Assembly (NCBI GenBank): GCA_947504725.1
Contig: CANNHN010000003.1
Span: 24,945-88,944, forward strand
Length of the DNA stretch: 64,000 nt
Direction of reading: 5' to 3'
Source of the DNA: Bacteroidota bacterium
Lineage (GTDB): Bacteria > Bacteroidota > Bacteroidia > 2-12-FULL-35-15
Below the pieces are notes generated by a model. That model had not been told where the DNA came from and did not search any database. It saw nothing but the letters and a program-made list of their open reading frames with translations. Below are positions 35,086-43,945 of the stretch, one piece after another (positions within the stretch are counted from its first letter, which is position 1; every line of letters begins with the position of its first letter). The translations under genes and the position numbers were made by a program.

Positions 35086-36051
35086 ATGAAAAAAACCCTT
35101 ACTATCATTGCATTTTCGATTACAGGATTGGTAACATTTGCTCAGCAAGATGCACAATTCAGTATGAATATGTTTAATCGCTTAGCGATCAATCCAGGTT
35201 ATGCTGGAACGAACAAAGCGTTATGTGCTACGATTTTATATCGTGACCAATGGGATAAATTCCCTGGAGCACCTAAAACAGGACTTTTGAGTGTTGACTA
35301 TGGTCAAATTGCTCATGGTGGTGTAGGTTTCACAATCGACCAAGATCAATTGGGTTTTGATAAAACGTTGAAAGCTAAATTGGCTTATTCGTTTCATTTG
35401 CAATTAGGTGCTGAAGGTGTTTTGGGTATTGGATTGGATGCAGGTATGATTAACAAATCAATGAATGGTAATTTTATTGCACCAGACGGTACTACAACAC
35501 TTGGTGGTGGTGGAACAGATAACGCTATTCCTTGGACTGGTACTTCAGCTACAACGTATGATGTTGGTTTTGGTTTATATTATACAAATCAAAAATTATA
35601 TGTAGGATTATCTTCTTTACATTTACCAGCTCAAAAAATTAACGATAAAAGTAGTGCAGGTAATACGTATCCTTTATCATACGATTTCCAATACCAAGTT
35701 GCTCGTCACTATTATGTAATGGCTGGATACAAATTCCAAATTAATAACGAATTTGATGTTACTCCTTCTATTTTGACAAAATCGGATGCTTCATCTACAC
35801 AATTGGATTTCAATGTGTTAGCTAGATGGAACAAAATGGTGTTTGTTGGAGCTTCTTATCGTTTAACGGATGCAATTCCTGTTATGGTAGGTTTGGAGTG
35901 GAAAGGATTTAAATTAGGGTATGCATATGATGTAACGCTATCAGCTCTAAAGGATCACAGTGCTGGTACTCATGAATTAATGCTTGGATATTGCAAGAAA
36001 TTCACAAAACCACCGGTTAAACAAGGTCACATGAATGTGAGATTTTTGTAA
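35086..36051 (+). CDS. porP: Type IX secretion membrane protein PorP/SprF family
   Basis: An outer-membrane protein of 321 residues: signal peptide (MKKTLTIIAFSITGLVTFAQ), then the family hallmark QDAQFSMNMFNRLAINPGYAGTNKALCATILYRDQWDKFPGAPKT and a barrel-like series of strands (VGFGLYYTNQKLYVGLSSLHLP, YVMAGYKFQINNEFDVTPS). PorP/SprF proteins are outer-membrane parts of the T9SS, with several paralogs acting as adaptors for particular substrates. The order porP-gldK-gldL-gldM-gldN matches the por operon of Porphyromonas gingivalis, which favours the core PorP role here over an adhesin-specific SprF paralog. Confidence 0.9.
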   Translation: MKKTLTIIAFSITGLVTFAQQDAQFSMNMFNRLAINPGYAGTNKALCATILYRDQWDKFPGAPKTGLLSVDYGQIAHGGVGFTIDQDQLGFDKTLKAKLAYSFHLQLGAEGVLGIGLDAGMINKSMNGNFIAPDGTTTLGGGGTDNAIPWTGTSATTYDVGFGLYYTNQKLYVGLSSLHLPAQKINDKSSAGNTYPLSYDFQYQVARHYYVMAGYKFQINNEFDVTPSILTKSDASSTQLDFNVLARWNKMVFVGASYRLTDAIPVMVGLEWKGFKLGYAYDVTLSALKDHSAGTHELMLGYCKKFTKPPVKQGHMNVRFL

Positions 36052-36114
36052 AAAAGTGATTTTTTTGTAACCTTAAATTTTTAGTATCGTTTAAGCTACT
36101 CTATTTGCTTTCGA

Positions 36115-36142
36115 ATCATCATACTTTAGGTATGGTGATTTT
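36115..36142 (+). terminator. Hairpin between porP and gldK (weak terminator or processing site)
   Basis: ATCATCATAC (36115-36124) pairs with GTATGGTGAT (36130-36139), one G-U pair, around a 5-nt loop. Only four T follow, so full termination is doubtful; it may stabilise or partially separate porP mRNA. Confidence 0.4.
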
Positions 36143-36177
36143 CTATCAAAAAGGGGTTTAATATAAAAACAACAAAT

Positions 36178-37626
36178 ATGAAAAAGTTGCTCTTGTTATT
36201 TTCTGTCGTTGCTATTGCTTTTACTTCTTGTAAAACAAGCACTGGAGAACTTGTAGGTGTTCACCCACGCGCTGAATGGTTCGATATCGATCCGTTTGGT
36301 ACATTGTATATTCCTATGGGAAGTTACAATATGGGCCCAAGTGATCAGGATACTCCTTATTCACACACTACCAAGTCTAAAGTGGTTTCTGTTCAGGCTT
36401 TTTACATTGACCAAACTGAAATTTCAAACAACGAATATCGTCAGTTCGTATATTGGGTTAGAGACTCAATAGCGCACCGTGCTTTATTTGAAGATGGTAG
36501 AGCTGAACACGGTGTTGAAACCGATGATTATGAGCAGCCTATTGATCCTCCATTGGTTAATTTTGATGAGGAAGTAGCTTATGATGAAACTGATGTAAGA
36601 GAAGTACTTGAATTTATGTACCTGCCAGTTGAAGAACGTTTCTATAAACGTAGAGAAATTGACTCTCGTAAATTAAACTATGAATATTATTGGATTAACC
36701 TTCGTTTGGCTGCTCAAAAGTCGAATCGTTTCAAGCCTTCAAAATCTCCGGATGATAAGGGTCGTGATTTCATAAATGGTTACCAGTCTACAAGTGTTGG
36801 TGATAACAAAACGTTAGGTCACTATGATGTGAAAGATGCTGTTTCTGATGGAAGTGGTAATTACAGCACACGTGAACAAAAAGATAAAGACAGAAGTGTA
36901 TTCATTGTAAAAGATATCATTAATGTATACCCTGATACTTTAGCTTGGGTTCATGATTTCACTTACTCATTTAATGAGCCAATGACAAACATGTATTTCT
37001 GGCATCCAGCTTATGACGACTATCCTGTGGTTGGTGTTAGTTGGAAACAAGCCCGTTCTTTTTGTGTTTGGAGAACTCAATTATTCAACAATTGGTTATT
37101 AGGTAATGGTCAGTCTTATGTGAATGATTTCCGTTTACCAACTGAATCTGAGTGGGAATATGCTGCTAGAGGAGGAAATGCTTTAAGTCCATTCCCTTGG
37201 GGTGGTCCTTACATCAGAAATGCTCTTGGATGTTTCTTAGGAAACTTTAAACCAATGCGTGGTTCTTATATTGATGATGGTGGTTTCCATACTGTGAAAA
37301 TTGCATCTTACAATCCGAATGATTATGGTTTATATTGTATGGCTGGAAATGCTGCTGAGTGGACCAGCAATGCATTTGATGAATCAGCGTATGATTTTTC
37401 TCACGATTTAAATCCTGATTATGTTTATGAAGCTCAAGATAATGAAGCGACAGTGTTGAAGCGTAAAGTTATCAGAGGTGGTTCTTGGAAAGACGTTGGA
37501 TATTATTTACAAACTAGTACAAGAACTTATGAGTATCAAGATACAGCGAAATGTTACGTTGGATTCCGTTGTGTTCAAACATACCTTGGTCGTCAAAGAG
37601 GAGACGCTCCAGGTGAAGGCTTTTAA
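36178..37626 (+). CDS. gldK: Gliding / T9SS lipoprotein GldK (PorK)
   Basis: An outer-membrane-associated lipoprotein of the T9SS that forms, with GldN, the periplasmic ring. The lipobox IAFTSC puts the lipidated cysteine at residue 18. The rest is a formylglycine-generating-enzyme-like (FGE-sulfatase) domain: PMGSYNMGPSDQD, FYIDQTEISNNEYRQFVYW, PVVGVSWKQARSFCVWR, RLPTESEWEYAARGGN, MAGNAAEWTSNAF and VIRGGSWKD. This fold is shared by the GldJ/GldK family. A charged insertion (about residues 100-260) is typical of GldK. Length, 482 aa, is normal. Confidence 0.95.
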   Translation: MKKLLLLFSVVAIAFTSCKTSTGELVGVHPRAEWFDIDPFGTLYIPMGSYNMGPSDQDTPYSHTTKSKVVSVQAFYIDQTEISNNEYRQFVYWVRDSIAHRALFEDGRAEHGVETDDYEQPIDPPLVNFDEEVAYDETDVREVLEFMYLPVEERFYKRREIDSRKLNYEYYWINLRLAAQKSNRFKPSKSPDDKGRDFINGYQSTSVGDNKTLGHYDVKDAVSDGSGNYSTREQKDKDRSVFIVKDIINVYPDTLAWVHDFTYSFNEPMTNMYFWHPAYDDYPVVGVSWKQARSFCVWRTQLFNNWLLGNGQSYVNDFRLPTESEWEYAARGGNALSPFPWGGPYIRNALGCFLGNFKPMRGSYIDDGGFHTVKIASYNPNDYGLYCMAGNAAEWTSNAFDESAYDFSHDLNPDYVYEAQDNEATVLKRKVIRGGSWKDVGYYLQTSTRTYEYQDTAKCYVGFRCVQTYLGRQRGDAPGEGF

Positions 37627-37682
37627 TTTGTATTCTCTAATCTAAACTAAATAATAATTATTAACTTTTAACTTTTAAAATT

Positions 37683-38465
37683 ATGGGTGGTAAAAAATGG
37701 AAAAGTTTCATGGCCAAATTGTATGGCTTTGGTGCAGCAATCGTAATCATTGGTGCGATGTTTAAAATTATGCACTGGCCTGGTGCAGGACCAATGCTTG
37801 TTGTTGGTTTATCTACAGAGGCCGTAATCTTCTTTTTCTCGGCATTTGAACCACCACATGAAGATGTGGATTGGAGTTTAGTATATCCAGAATTAGCTGG
37901 TATGCATGGTGAAGAAGGTGATCACAAACAAATTGAAGAAGATAAAGGTTCTATTACAGAACAATTAGATACAATGCTTGAGGACGCTAAAATCGGACCG
38001 GAACTTATTGCAAGTTTAGGAGAAGGTATGCGTAGTTTAAGTGATCAAGCTGGAAAATTGAATAATATCACTGATGCTTCTGTTGCAACAAACGAATATG
38101 TATCAAGTGTGAAATCAGCAGCTAAAAATGTTGAGTCATTATCTGACGCTTATACAAAAGCAGCTGATTCATTAACAGGACTTACTGTTAGCGGACCAGA
38201 CAGCACAAACTTAGGTGAGCAAATTGTTAAGGTTTCTAAAAACTTATCTGCTTTAAATGCTTCTTACGAATTGCAATTGCAAGGATCTAACGAACATTTA
38301 AAAGCTACTTCTAAATTCTATAGCGGATTAGAAGAGTTAGTTCAAAACTTAAACGATTCTGTTGACGATACTAAGAAATACAAGGAGCAAATCGCTTCAT
38401 TGTCTTCTAACTTAGAATCATTGAACACTATTTACGGTAACATGCTTACTGCAATGAGAAAATAA
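37683..38465 (+). CDS. gldL: T9SS / gliding motor protein GldL (PorL)
   Basis: The inner-membrane stator-like part of the proton-driven T9SS motor. Two N-terminal helices (about residues 13-30 and 36-54: LYGFGAAIVIIGAMFKIMHWPG and MLVVGLSTEAVIFFFSAFEPP) carry a buried glutamate, E46, at the place of the glutamate known to be needed for proton flow in GldL. The remaining ~200 residues are a cytoplasmic helical, coiled-coil-rich region. Length, 260 aa. The stop codon lies at the start of a terminator-like hairpin that separates gldL from gldM. Confidence 0.95.
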   Translation: MGGKKWKSFMAKLYGFGAAIVIIGAMFKIMHWPGAGPMLVVGLSTEAVIFFFSAFEPPHEDVDWSLVYPELAGMHGEEGDHKQIEEDKGSITEQLDTMLEDAKIGPELIASLGEGMRSLSDQAGKLNNITDASVATNEYVSSVKSAAKNVESLSDAYTKAADSLTGLTVSGPDSTNLGEQIVKVSKNLSALNASYELQLQGSNEHLKATSKFYSGLEELVQNLNDSVDDTKKYKEQIASLSSNLESLNTIYGNMLTAMRK

Positions 38466-38489
38466 TTCCTTAGTACGGAATTATTTTTT
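38461..38489 (+). terminator. Intrinsic terminator between gldL and gldM
   Basis: AATAATTCC (38461-38469, overlapping the gldL stop) pairs perfectly with GGAATTATT (38477-38485) around a 7-nt loop and runs into TTTTTT. As gldM probably shares the transcript, this is likely a partial terminator that lowers gldM relative to gldL. Confidence 0.75.
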
Positions 38490-38562
38490 CTATTTGTTGA
38501 AGATAGTATCTTCAGCAGCGACTTATTAATTTAATATTAATCTATAGAAATAATATAGAACT

Positions 38563-40179
38563 ATGTCAGGTGGAAAAGAAACCCCAAGGCAGAAGATGAT
38601 TGGTATGATGTACCTGGTGTTAACAGCACTTTTGGCACTTAACGTATCCAAAGAAATTCTGAACGCCTTTGTTATTATTGAGGAAGGTTTGAATACAACA
38701 AACGTGAATTTCGATAGTAAAAATGGAATATTGTATTCTAAATTCGCGAAAGCAATGGCCGATAATCCAGCCAAAACTAAGCCTTGGAATGCAAAAGCTC
38801 AAGACGCTAAAAAGAAGTCAGCTGAGCTTTGTGCTTATATTGACGAAATTAAGAGTGATATGTATCAGCGAATTCAGAAATTAGAAAAATCTGTTGCCGA
38901 TACGTTTCAATTGAAAAATCTTGATAGTAAGGATGAGAATAATATTCCTACAGAAATAATGATCGGTGCTGGTGCAGAACCAGAAAACCCAACAGGCAAA
39001 GCGAAAGATCTGAAGGAAAAAATTGAAAAGTTTAAAAAGGATATGACTGCTTTAGTTCCTGAAAAGGAAAAAGCAAGTTTGAAACTTGGATTGAGTACAG
39101 AAGAAATGTATTCTATCGGTGATGAAAAAATGGTTTCTTGGGCTAGTAATATGTTTGCTCATCAGCCTGCAGCAGCTGTATTTAGTGTGTTAGCTAAATT
39201 GAAAAATGACATTAAGAATGCTGAAAGTGATGTTGTTTCTATTTTGTTAAAATCTATTACTGCTGATGACTTTTCTTTTGACCAAGTTGTAGCAAAAGTA
39301 GTTGCTCCAACAAGCTATATTGTAGCGGGTGAAGAGTATACTGCCGATATCTTTGTTGCAGCATATAGCTCAACACAAGACCCTGTGGTTTTGATTGGTG
39401 GTGTAGACACAACTGATAAAAAGAATCCGAAAATTATTGGTACAGGAACTCCTGTTCCCGTTTCTGGTGGTTTGGGAAAATACACTGTTAAAACAGGTGC
39501 TGAAGGGATGCAAGAATATTCTGGTATCATTAATGTAAAAGCTCCAGATGGAAGCTTTAAAGGTTATCCTTTCAGAGGTGATTACATGGTGGCTCGTCCG
39601 TCAATGGCTGTTTCTCCTACAAAAATGAACGTGTTTTATATTGGTGTTGAAAATCCAGTAGATATTTCAGTTGCCGGTGTTGCACCAACGGATGTTGTAG
39701 CAACAATGAGTGGCGGAGGTGGAAGCATCATCAATAAAGGACAAGGACATTACATCGTTAAAGTTACTTCTGGTAATGAGTGTTCTGTTAACGTTTCTGC
39801 AAAAACAAAAACAGGTTCAAAATCAATGGGCTCTATGAAGTTCCGTGTTAAAAAAGTACCTAGTCCACAAGCTTCTTATGCTGGTATAGTAGGTGACGGA
39901 AAAGTTTCTAAAGGTGAATTGATGAATGCTGGAGGGGTTATTCCTAAATTAGAAGATTTCGTATTTGACTTGAAGTTTCCTGTAGTATCTTGGAACATGT
40001 CAATCTTTATCAATGGTGTTTACGCTGATTATACAGCTAATGGTGCAAGTACAACTGGACAAATGAAAGACATCTTAGGTAAAGTGAAGCCAGGTCAAAA
40101 AGTTTTAATCGAGGAAGTAAAAGTTCAAGCACCAGATGGTGTTAGAAAGATTACAGGTTGCGTATTAAAAATTAAATAG
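38563..40179 (+). CDS. gldM: T9SS / gliding motor protein GldM (PorM)
   Basis: The rotor-like partner of GldL. An N-terminal cytoplasmic patch (GGKETPRQKMIGMMY) and a single membrane helix (about 14-30, MMYLVLTALLALNVSKE) are followed by a long periplasmic region made of several domains: a helical D1 (to about residue 220) and beta-rich D2-D4 (AGEEYTADIFVAAYSSTQ ... VSVNVSAKTKTG ... FDLKFPVVSWNMSIFING). The periplasmic part reaches the GldK/GldN ring. Length, 538 aa, is slightly above the F. johnsoniae protein. gldN starts 18 bp downstream. Confidence 0.95.
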   Translation: MSGGKETPRQKMIGMMYLVLTALLALNVSKEILNAFVIIEEGLNTTNVNFDSKNGILYSKFAKAMADNPAKTKPWNAKAQDAKKKSAELCAYIDEIKSDMYQRIQKLEKSVADTFQLKNLDSKDENNIPTEIMIGAGAEPENPTGKAKDLKEKIEKFKKDMTALVPEKEKASLKLGLSTEEMYSIGDEKMVSWASNMFAHQPAAAVFSVLAKLKNDIKNAESDVVSILLKSITADDFSFDQVVAKVVAPTSYIVAGEEYTADIFVAAYSSTQDPVVLIGGVDTTDKKNPKIIGTGTPVPVSGGLGKYTVKTGAEGMQEYSGIINVKAPDGSFKGYPFRGDYMVARPSMAVSPTKMNVFYIGVENPVDISVAGVAPTDVVATMSGGGGSIINKGQGHYIVKVTSGNECSVNVSAKTKTGSKSMGSMKFRVKKVPSPQASYAGIVGDGKVSKGELMNAGGVIPKLEDFVFDLKFPVVSWNMSIFINGVYADYTANGASTTGQMKDILGKVKPGQKVLIEEVKVQAPDGVRKITGCVLKIK

Positions 40180-40197
40180 TAATTAAAAAAGGTAATC

Positions 40198-41067
40198 ATG
40201 AAAAATTTGAAAATTCTTTTTTTAGTATTAATTGTTTCTTTTTTAACAGTTAATGTCTCAGCTCAGGAGGTAATTAAACCACCAAAATATCCTGATGGTG
40301 TTTACACAAAAGAAAACACTCGTACTCGTAGAGCAATTCCATATCCTACACTTCGCGAAGCGGATGTAATGTGGAGTAAACGTATTTGGCGAGTGATCGA
40401 TTTACGTGAGAAAATGAACCATCCTTTGTACTACCCGGATGAGCAAATTTTGGATAGAAAAAGTTTATTTGATGTAATCAAAGATGCTGCTACAAAAGAT
40501 GGAACAATTACTTGTTTTAATCAAGCTGCAACTGATGATGAGTTTAGATACGATATGACCAAAAGTGAAATTGATGGTATGTTGGTAAAATGGGATTCAA
40601 CAGCGCAAGCGGAAGATCCTAATAACCCAGGAACATTTATTTCTGCTCCTCAAAAGGAAGAAATTAGCACAATTAGCGTTTGGCAATATTGGGTAAAAGA
40701 AGATTGGTTCTTTGACAAACAACGTTCTGTTTTAGATGTTCGTATCATTGGATTATGTCCTTTGGTTGAAAAGAAAACAGAAAGCGGTGAGTCAACTGGT
40801 TCTAGTAGCCCTTTGTTCTGGATTTATTTCCCTGAAGCTCGTCCTGTTTTTGCAAACAACGAAGTTTACATGAGACAAAACGATGCTGAAAGAAGAACGT
40901 TTGAAGATATTTTTTGGAAGAGAATGTTCTCTAGTTACGTTCGTAAAGAAAGTAACGTTTTTAATAGAGGTATTTTCGACTACAAAACTGGCTTAGATCA
41001 ATTGTTAGAAGCTGATAGAGTAAAACATGATATCTTTATTTACGAACACGATTTGTTCCACTTCTAG
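40198..41067 (+). CDS. gldN: T9SS / gliding protein GldN (PorN)
   Basis: A periplasmic protein that forms the T9SS ring with GldK. Signal peptide MKNLKILFLVLIVSFLTVNVSAQ; then a conserved core: EADVMWSKRIWRVIDLREKMNHPLYYP, DEFRYDMTKSEI, QYWVKEDWFFDKQRSVLDVRIIGLCPL, FWIYFPEARP and FEDIFWKRMFSSYVRKESNVFNRGIFDY. The C-terminus ends EHDLFHF. Length, 289 aa, is normal. A strong terminator follows, and a second copy of the gene lies beyond it. Confidence 0.94.
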   Translation: MKNLKILFLVLIVSFLTVNVSAQEVIKPPKYPDGVYTKENTRTRRAIPYPTLREADVMWSKRIWRVIDLREKMNHPLYYPDEQILDRKSLFDVIKDAATKDGTITCFNQAATDDEFRYDMTKSEIDGMLVKWDSTAQAEDPNNPGTFISAPQKEEISTISVWQYWVKEDWFFDKQRSVLDVRIIGLCPLVEKKTESGESTGSSSPLFWIYFPEARPVFANNEVYMRQNDAERRTFEDIFWKRMFSSYVRKESNVFNRGIFDYKTGLDQLLEADRVKHDIFIYEHDLFHF

Positions 41068-41080
41068 ATAAAAAATATTC

Positions 41081-41117
41081 AAAAAAGCCTGATTCGTTTC
41101 TCGAGTCAGGCTTTTTT
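41081..41117 (+). terminator. Intrinsic terminator after gldN
   Basis: GCCTGATTCG (41087-41096) pairs with CGAGTCAGGC (41102-41111), one G-U pair and a 5-nt loop, extended by A6/T6. It ends the porP-gldN transcript before the gldN paralog. Confidence 0.92.
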
Positions 41118-41181
41118 GTTTTTGTGAATCTTGCAATATTCTCAAACAAACCTCCGTTCTAATACAGAAAAGGAGGTAACA

Positions 41182-42087
41182 ATGAAACATTCGTTGGATG
41201 TTCGAATTGTGAAAACAACTTTTTCTCAATTCCTTTTCAGTTTCTTTTTAATTTTCATGCTCTTAGCGAATGCTGTCTATTCGCAATGTAAACCAATCTC
41301 AACCGTAAAGGATCCGCCTTACGACCCATGTGCTAGCGATCGCATTGGTAGACCATTCCCAATGAGAACAGTTTATGTTCGAGAATCTGATGTGATGTGG
41401 AGTAAACGCGTTTGGCGAGTGATTGATTTAAGAGAAAAATTAAATCTGCCTATTTACTATCCAGAAGAACCGACTGTTTGTCTAATGAGTTTATTTGATG
41501 TTCTTAAATGCGCTCTTTTAATGGATAATCTGCAAGCATTTGCTAATCCTATTTTTGATGATGAATTCACAATGCCTATGACAAAAGATGAAGTTAGAAG
41601 CTTGTTGGTTACGTGGGATTCTACAAACCAAGTAGAAGATGTAGATAATCCCGGTCAATATTTGCCAAAACCATTAAAGAAAGAAATAGTGGCTTCTAAT
41701 ATTCGTCAATATTGGATTAAAGAAGATTGGTATTTCGATAAACAACGCTCCGTAATGGAGGCTAGAATTGTAGGAATTTGCCCTCTTGCGGAAAAAGTAT
41801 CAGAAGGAGGAGAAGTGATTGGCGTAAAACCACTCTTTTGGATTTATTTTCCAGATGCTCGTCCTTTTTTAGCAAAGGCTGCCGTATTTAATAGGCACAA
41901 TGATGCCGAAAGAATGAGTTATGACGAATTATTTGTAAAACGAATGTTCTCTAGTTATGTATACAAGGAATCGAACGTATACAACAGAGCAATTGCCGAT
42001 TATAAGCAGGGTTTAGGCGTGTTGTTGGAATCAGAAGGAATAAAAGAAGAAGTTTTTACGTATGAGAGTGACTTGTGGCATTATTAG
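41182..42087 (+). CDS. gldO: Second GldN-family protein (GldO-like paralog)
   Basis: A paralog of the adjacent GldN with the same ordered blocks: ESDVMWSKRVWRVIDLREKLNLPIYYP, DEFTMPMTKDEVRSLL, QYWIKEDWYFDKQRSVMEARIVGICPL, LFWIYFPDARP, KRMFSSYVYKESNVYNRAIADYKQG and a C-terminal ESDLWHY. I take the ATG at 41182 because a strong Shine-Dalgarno (AAAGGAGGT, 41169-41177) precedes it; an upstream in-frame ATG at 41131 would lack one. The N-terminus is a signal-anchor-like segment (FLFSFFLIFMLLANAVYSQ). In Flavobacterium johnsoniae gldN and gldO are a similar tandem pair with partly redundant roles. The stop overlaps the convergent DUF2461 gene by 4 bp. Confidence 0.9.
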   Translation: MKHSLDVRIVKTTFSQFLFSFFLIFMLLANAVYSQCKPISTVKDPPYDPCASDRIGRPFPMRTVYVRESDVMWSKRVWRVIDLREKLNLPIYYPEEPTVCLMSLFDVLKCALLMDNLQAFANPIFDDEFTMPMTKDEVRSLLVTWDSTNQVEDVDNPGQYLPKPLKKEIVASNIRQYWIKEDWYFDKQRSVMEARIVGICPLAEKVSEGGEVIGVKPLFWIYFPDARPFLAKAAVFNRHNDAERMSYDELFVKRMFSSYVYKESNVYNRAIADYKQGLGVLLESEGIKEEVFTYESDLWHY

Positions 42088-42743
42088 TCACAAGCTCTTC
42101 GCAAAAATGAATTTAACGGGTGCATTGCTTTCATCACTTCGTTGCAGTGTTTCAAAAAGGTTTTTGATAAAACATCTTTATCCTTAAAATTGTGAATAGC
42201 TAAGAAACTTTTATGTTTCAATAGCTCAATTTCTGGATGTGTTTTATCATACCCTTTTGGAACAGATTTTAATTTATCTTCTTCAGATAATTTGACAAAG
42301 AGTTTTTTAAATTCTTTAGTCGAGATTATTTTTTTGAATTCAGCCGCATTGTAATCAATCTCTTGTCGGATAGCATTTATTTGAGGTGTTGGTGGTTGCC
42401 ATACGCCTCCTGCTATAAAGGAAGCTCCTGGCTGAATTTGGAGGTAGTAGCCAGCATCAAATGATTTTTTTCCACCCGGACTTAAAAGCGCGCCAATGTT
42501 GTTTTTATATGGAGCTTTGTTTTTTGAAAATCGTACATCTCTGTTGATTCTGTATATACAATCTTTAGGCTCTAAATGTTTTATAGAAGGATCGAATTTT
42601 GTGGTGGTAATAATTAATTCATTTACAAAATCCTTAAAATTTATTTTTACTAATTCATAACTCGGCCGATTTTTATCAAACCATTCCTTGTTATTGTTCT
42701 TGTTCAATTTTACTAAAAAATCTAATGTGGATTTATCAATCAT
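42084..42743 (-). CDS. DUF2461 domain-containing protein
   Basis: A 219-residue soluble protein matching DUF2461 (TIGR02453): FLVKLNKNNNKEWFDKNRPSYE at the N-terminus, the block KDCIYRINRDVRFSKNKAPYKNNIGALLSPGGKKSFDAGYYLQIQPG, and GGVWQPPTPQINAIRQEIDYNAAEF. The biochemical function of the family is not known. It sits 11 bp downstream of the AI-2E family transporter gene on the same strand and converges on gldO. Confidence 0.92.
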   Translation of the reverse strand: MIDKSTLDFLVKLNKNNNKEWFDKNRPSYELVKINFKDFVNELIITTTKFDPSIKHLEPKDCIYRINRDVRFSKNKAPYKNNIGALLSPGGKKSFDAGYYLQIQPGASFIAGGVWQPPTPQINAIRQEIDYNAAEFKKIISTKEFKKLFVKLSEEDKLKSVPKGYDKTHPEIELLKHKSFLAIHNFKDKDVLSKTFLKHCNEVMKAMHPLNSFLRRACD

Positions 42744-42754
42744 TGGAAAGCGTA

Positions 42755-43867
42755 TTATTTTTGATTCTCTTCCAATTCTGAGGTCAATTGTTGAACAATT
42801 TTAAAATTGTTGAGGAACTCTTTTGCAATAATTCGAAGGATGGTATAAATCGGCACAGCTATTATCATGCCTCCAATTCCTGCTAGGGTGCCCGCAATTA
42901 AAATCACTAAAAATATTTCTAAAGGATGTGCTTTAACAATATTTGAAATAACAAGTGGTTGAAAAATTAATGAGTCAATTAATTGAACAATTAAAAAAAC
43001 AAGTGCAATTTTGTAAACGAGTGGTAGTAATTGTGTGTAGAATTCAAGTTCTAAATTAGATGTAATTCCAATTGTAACTCCAAATGCTGCAGCCAATAAA
43101 GGTCCTACGTATGGAATTACATTCATTAGTCCGGCAAACATTCCAATTAATATACAGTTTTTAACTCCAAGTAAACTTAGGGCAATAGTTGTTAAAGAAG
43201 CTACAAAAAGCATATCCAATAATATTCCAATAAAATATTTAGTTAGCAATCTTTTTGTATCCCTCATTATATCTTTTATAGCGTCTATGTGTTTGGGAGG
43301 AGTTAGAAGGATAATCGCATTGTATATTAAATGTTTGTCTTTCATAAAAAAGAAAGCCATAAATAAAACGATAAATGTTCCGCCAATCAGATCCGCTGTA
43401 AAGCTAAAAACCCCCTGGGCATAGGATGAAACAGCATTAAAGTCAATAATATTTGTTAGTTGAGAAGCTAAAAATCTTTCAAGGGACTCTCCATTTCCAT
43501 ATTGAACTTGAAATTTTTGAAGGTCGTAATTTAAATTCGTTAGCGGTTCTTTGAACGTTTCTATTACTTCATTTGGATTGATTTTTGAAATTATTCTAGC
43601 CTCTTCTACTACTAAAGGGATAAACATCGATACTAATAAGCCGAATAAAAGAGTTATGCTTAAAAGTGCGAGAAATGCAGAAACGCTAATGGGTAAATGA
43701 ATCTTCTTGTATTTGATAGAAGAAAATAATTTCACTATAGGTTGGCCTATTAATGAAATAATAACAGCAATACTAATATATATTAAAATTGATTTTAAGT
43801 ACCATAGAGTTAGTCCAATTAACATTATGGCGATTGCAATAAAGAAGTATTTCGATTTGTTTTGCAT
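42755..43867 (-). CDS. AI-2E transporter (PerM/YdiK) family membrane protein
   Basis: A polytopic protein of 370 residues with eight or so hydrophobic helices. It shows the family features: an N-terminal pair of helices (FFIAIAIMLIGLTLWYLKSILIYISIAVIISLIGQPIV), a charged periplasmic region (about 95-150), and C-terminal blocks including AGLMNVIPYVGPLLAAAFG, QLIDSLIFQPLVISNIVKAHPLEIFLVILIAGTLAGIGGMIIAVP. Members are called AI-2E transporters, but substrates vary, including Na+/Li+/H+ antiport, and none can be assigned here. A TATATTTG promoter element lies upstream at 43878-43885. Confidence 0.93.
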   Translation of the reverse strand: MQNKSKYFFIAIAIMLIGLTLWYLKSILIYISIAVIISLIGQPIVKLFSSIKYKKIHLPISVSAFLALLSITLLFGLLVSMFIPLVVEEARIISKINPNEVIETFKEPLTNLNYDLQKFQVQYGNGESLERFLASQLTNIIDFNAVSSYAQGVFSFTADLIGGTFIVLFMAFFFMKDKHLIYNAIILLTPPKHIDAIKDIMRDTKRLLTKYFIGILLDMLFVASLTTIALSLLGVKNCILIGMFAGLMNVIPYVGPLLAAAFGVTIGITSNLELEFYTQLLPLVYKIALVFLIVQLIDSLIFQPLVISNIVKAHPLEIFLVILIAGTLAGIGGMIIAVPIYTILRIIAKEFLNNFKIVQQLTSELEENQK

Positions 43868-43877
43868 CTTGAGAATA

Positions 43878-43929
43878 CAAATATAAGCTATTAATATTCA
43901 CAGATAAAAACCAATCTGTCGTATATTTG
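43878..43929. promoter_or_regulatory. Divergent promoter pair (two TATATTTG boxes)
   Basis: TATATTTG occurs once on each strand: on the minus strand at 43878-43885 for the AI-2E family gene, and on the plus strand at 43922-43929 for the YdjM-type gene. Both match TAnnTTTG exactly and lie 10-20 bp before the starts. Clear -33 TTG elements were not found. Confidence 0.5.
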
Positions 43930-43945
43930 TTGAATATAATAAATT

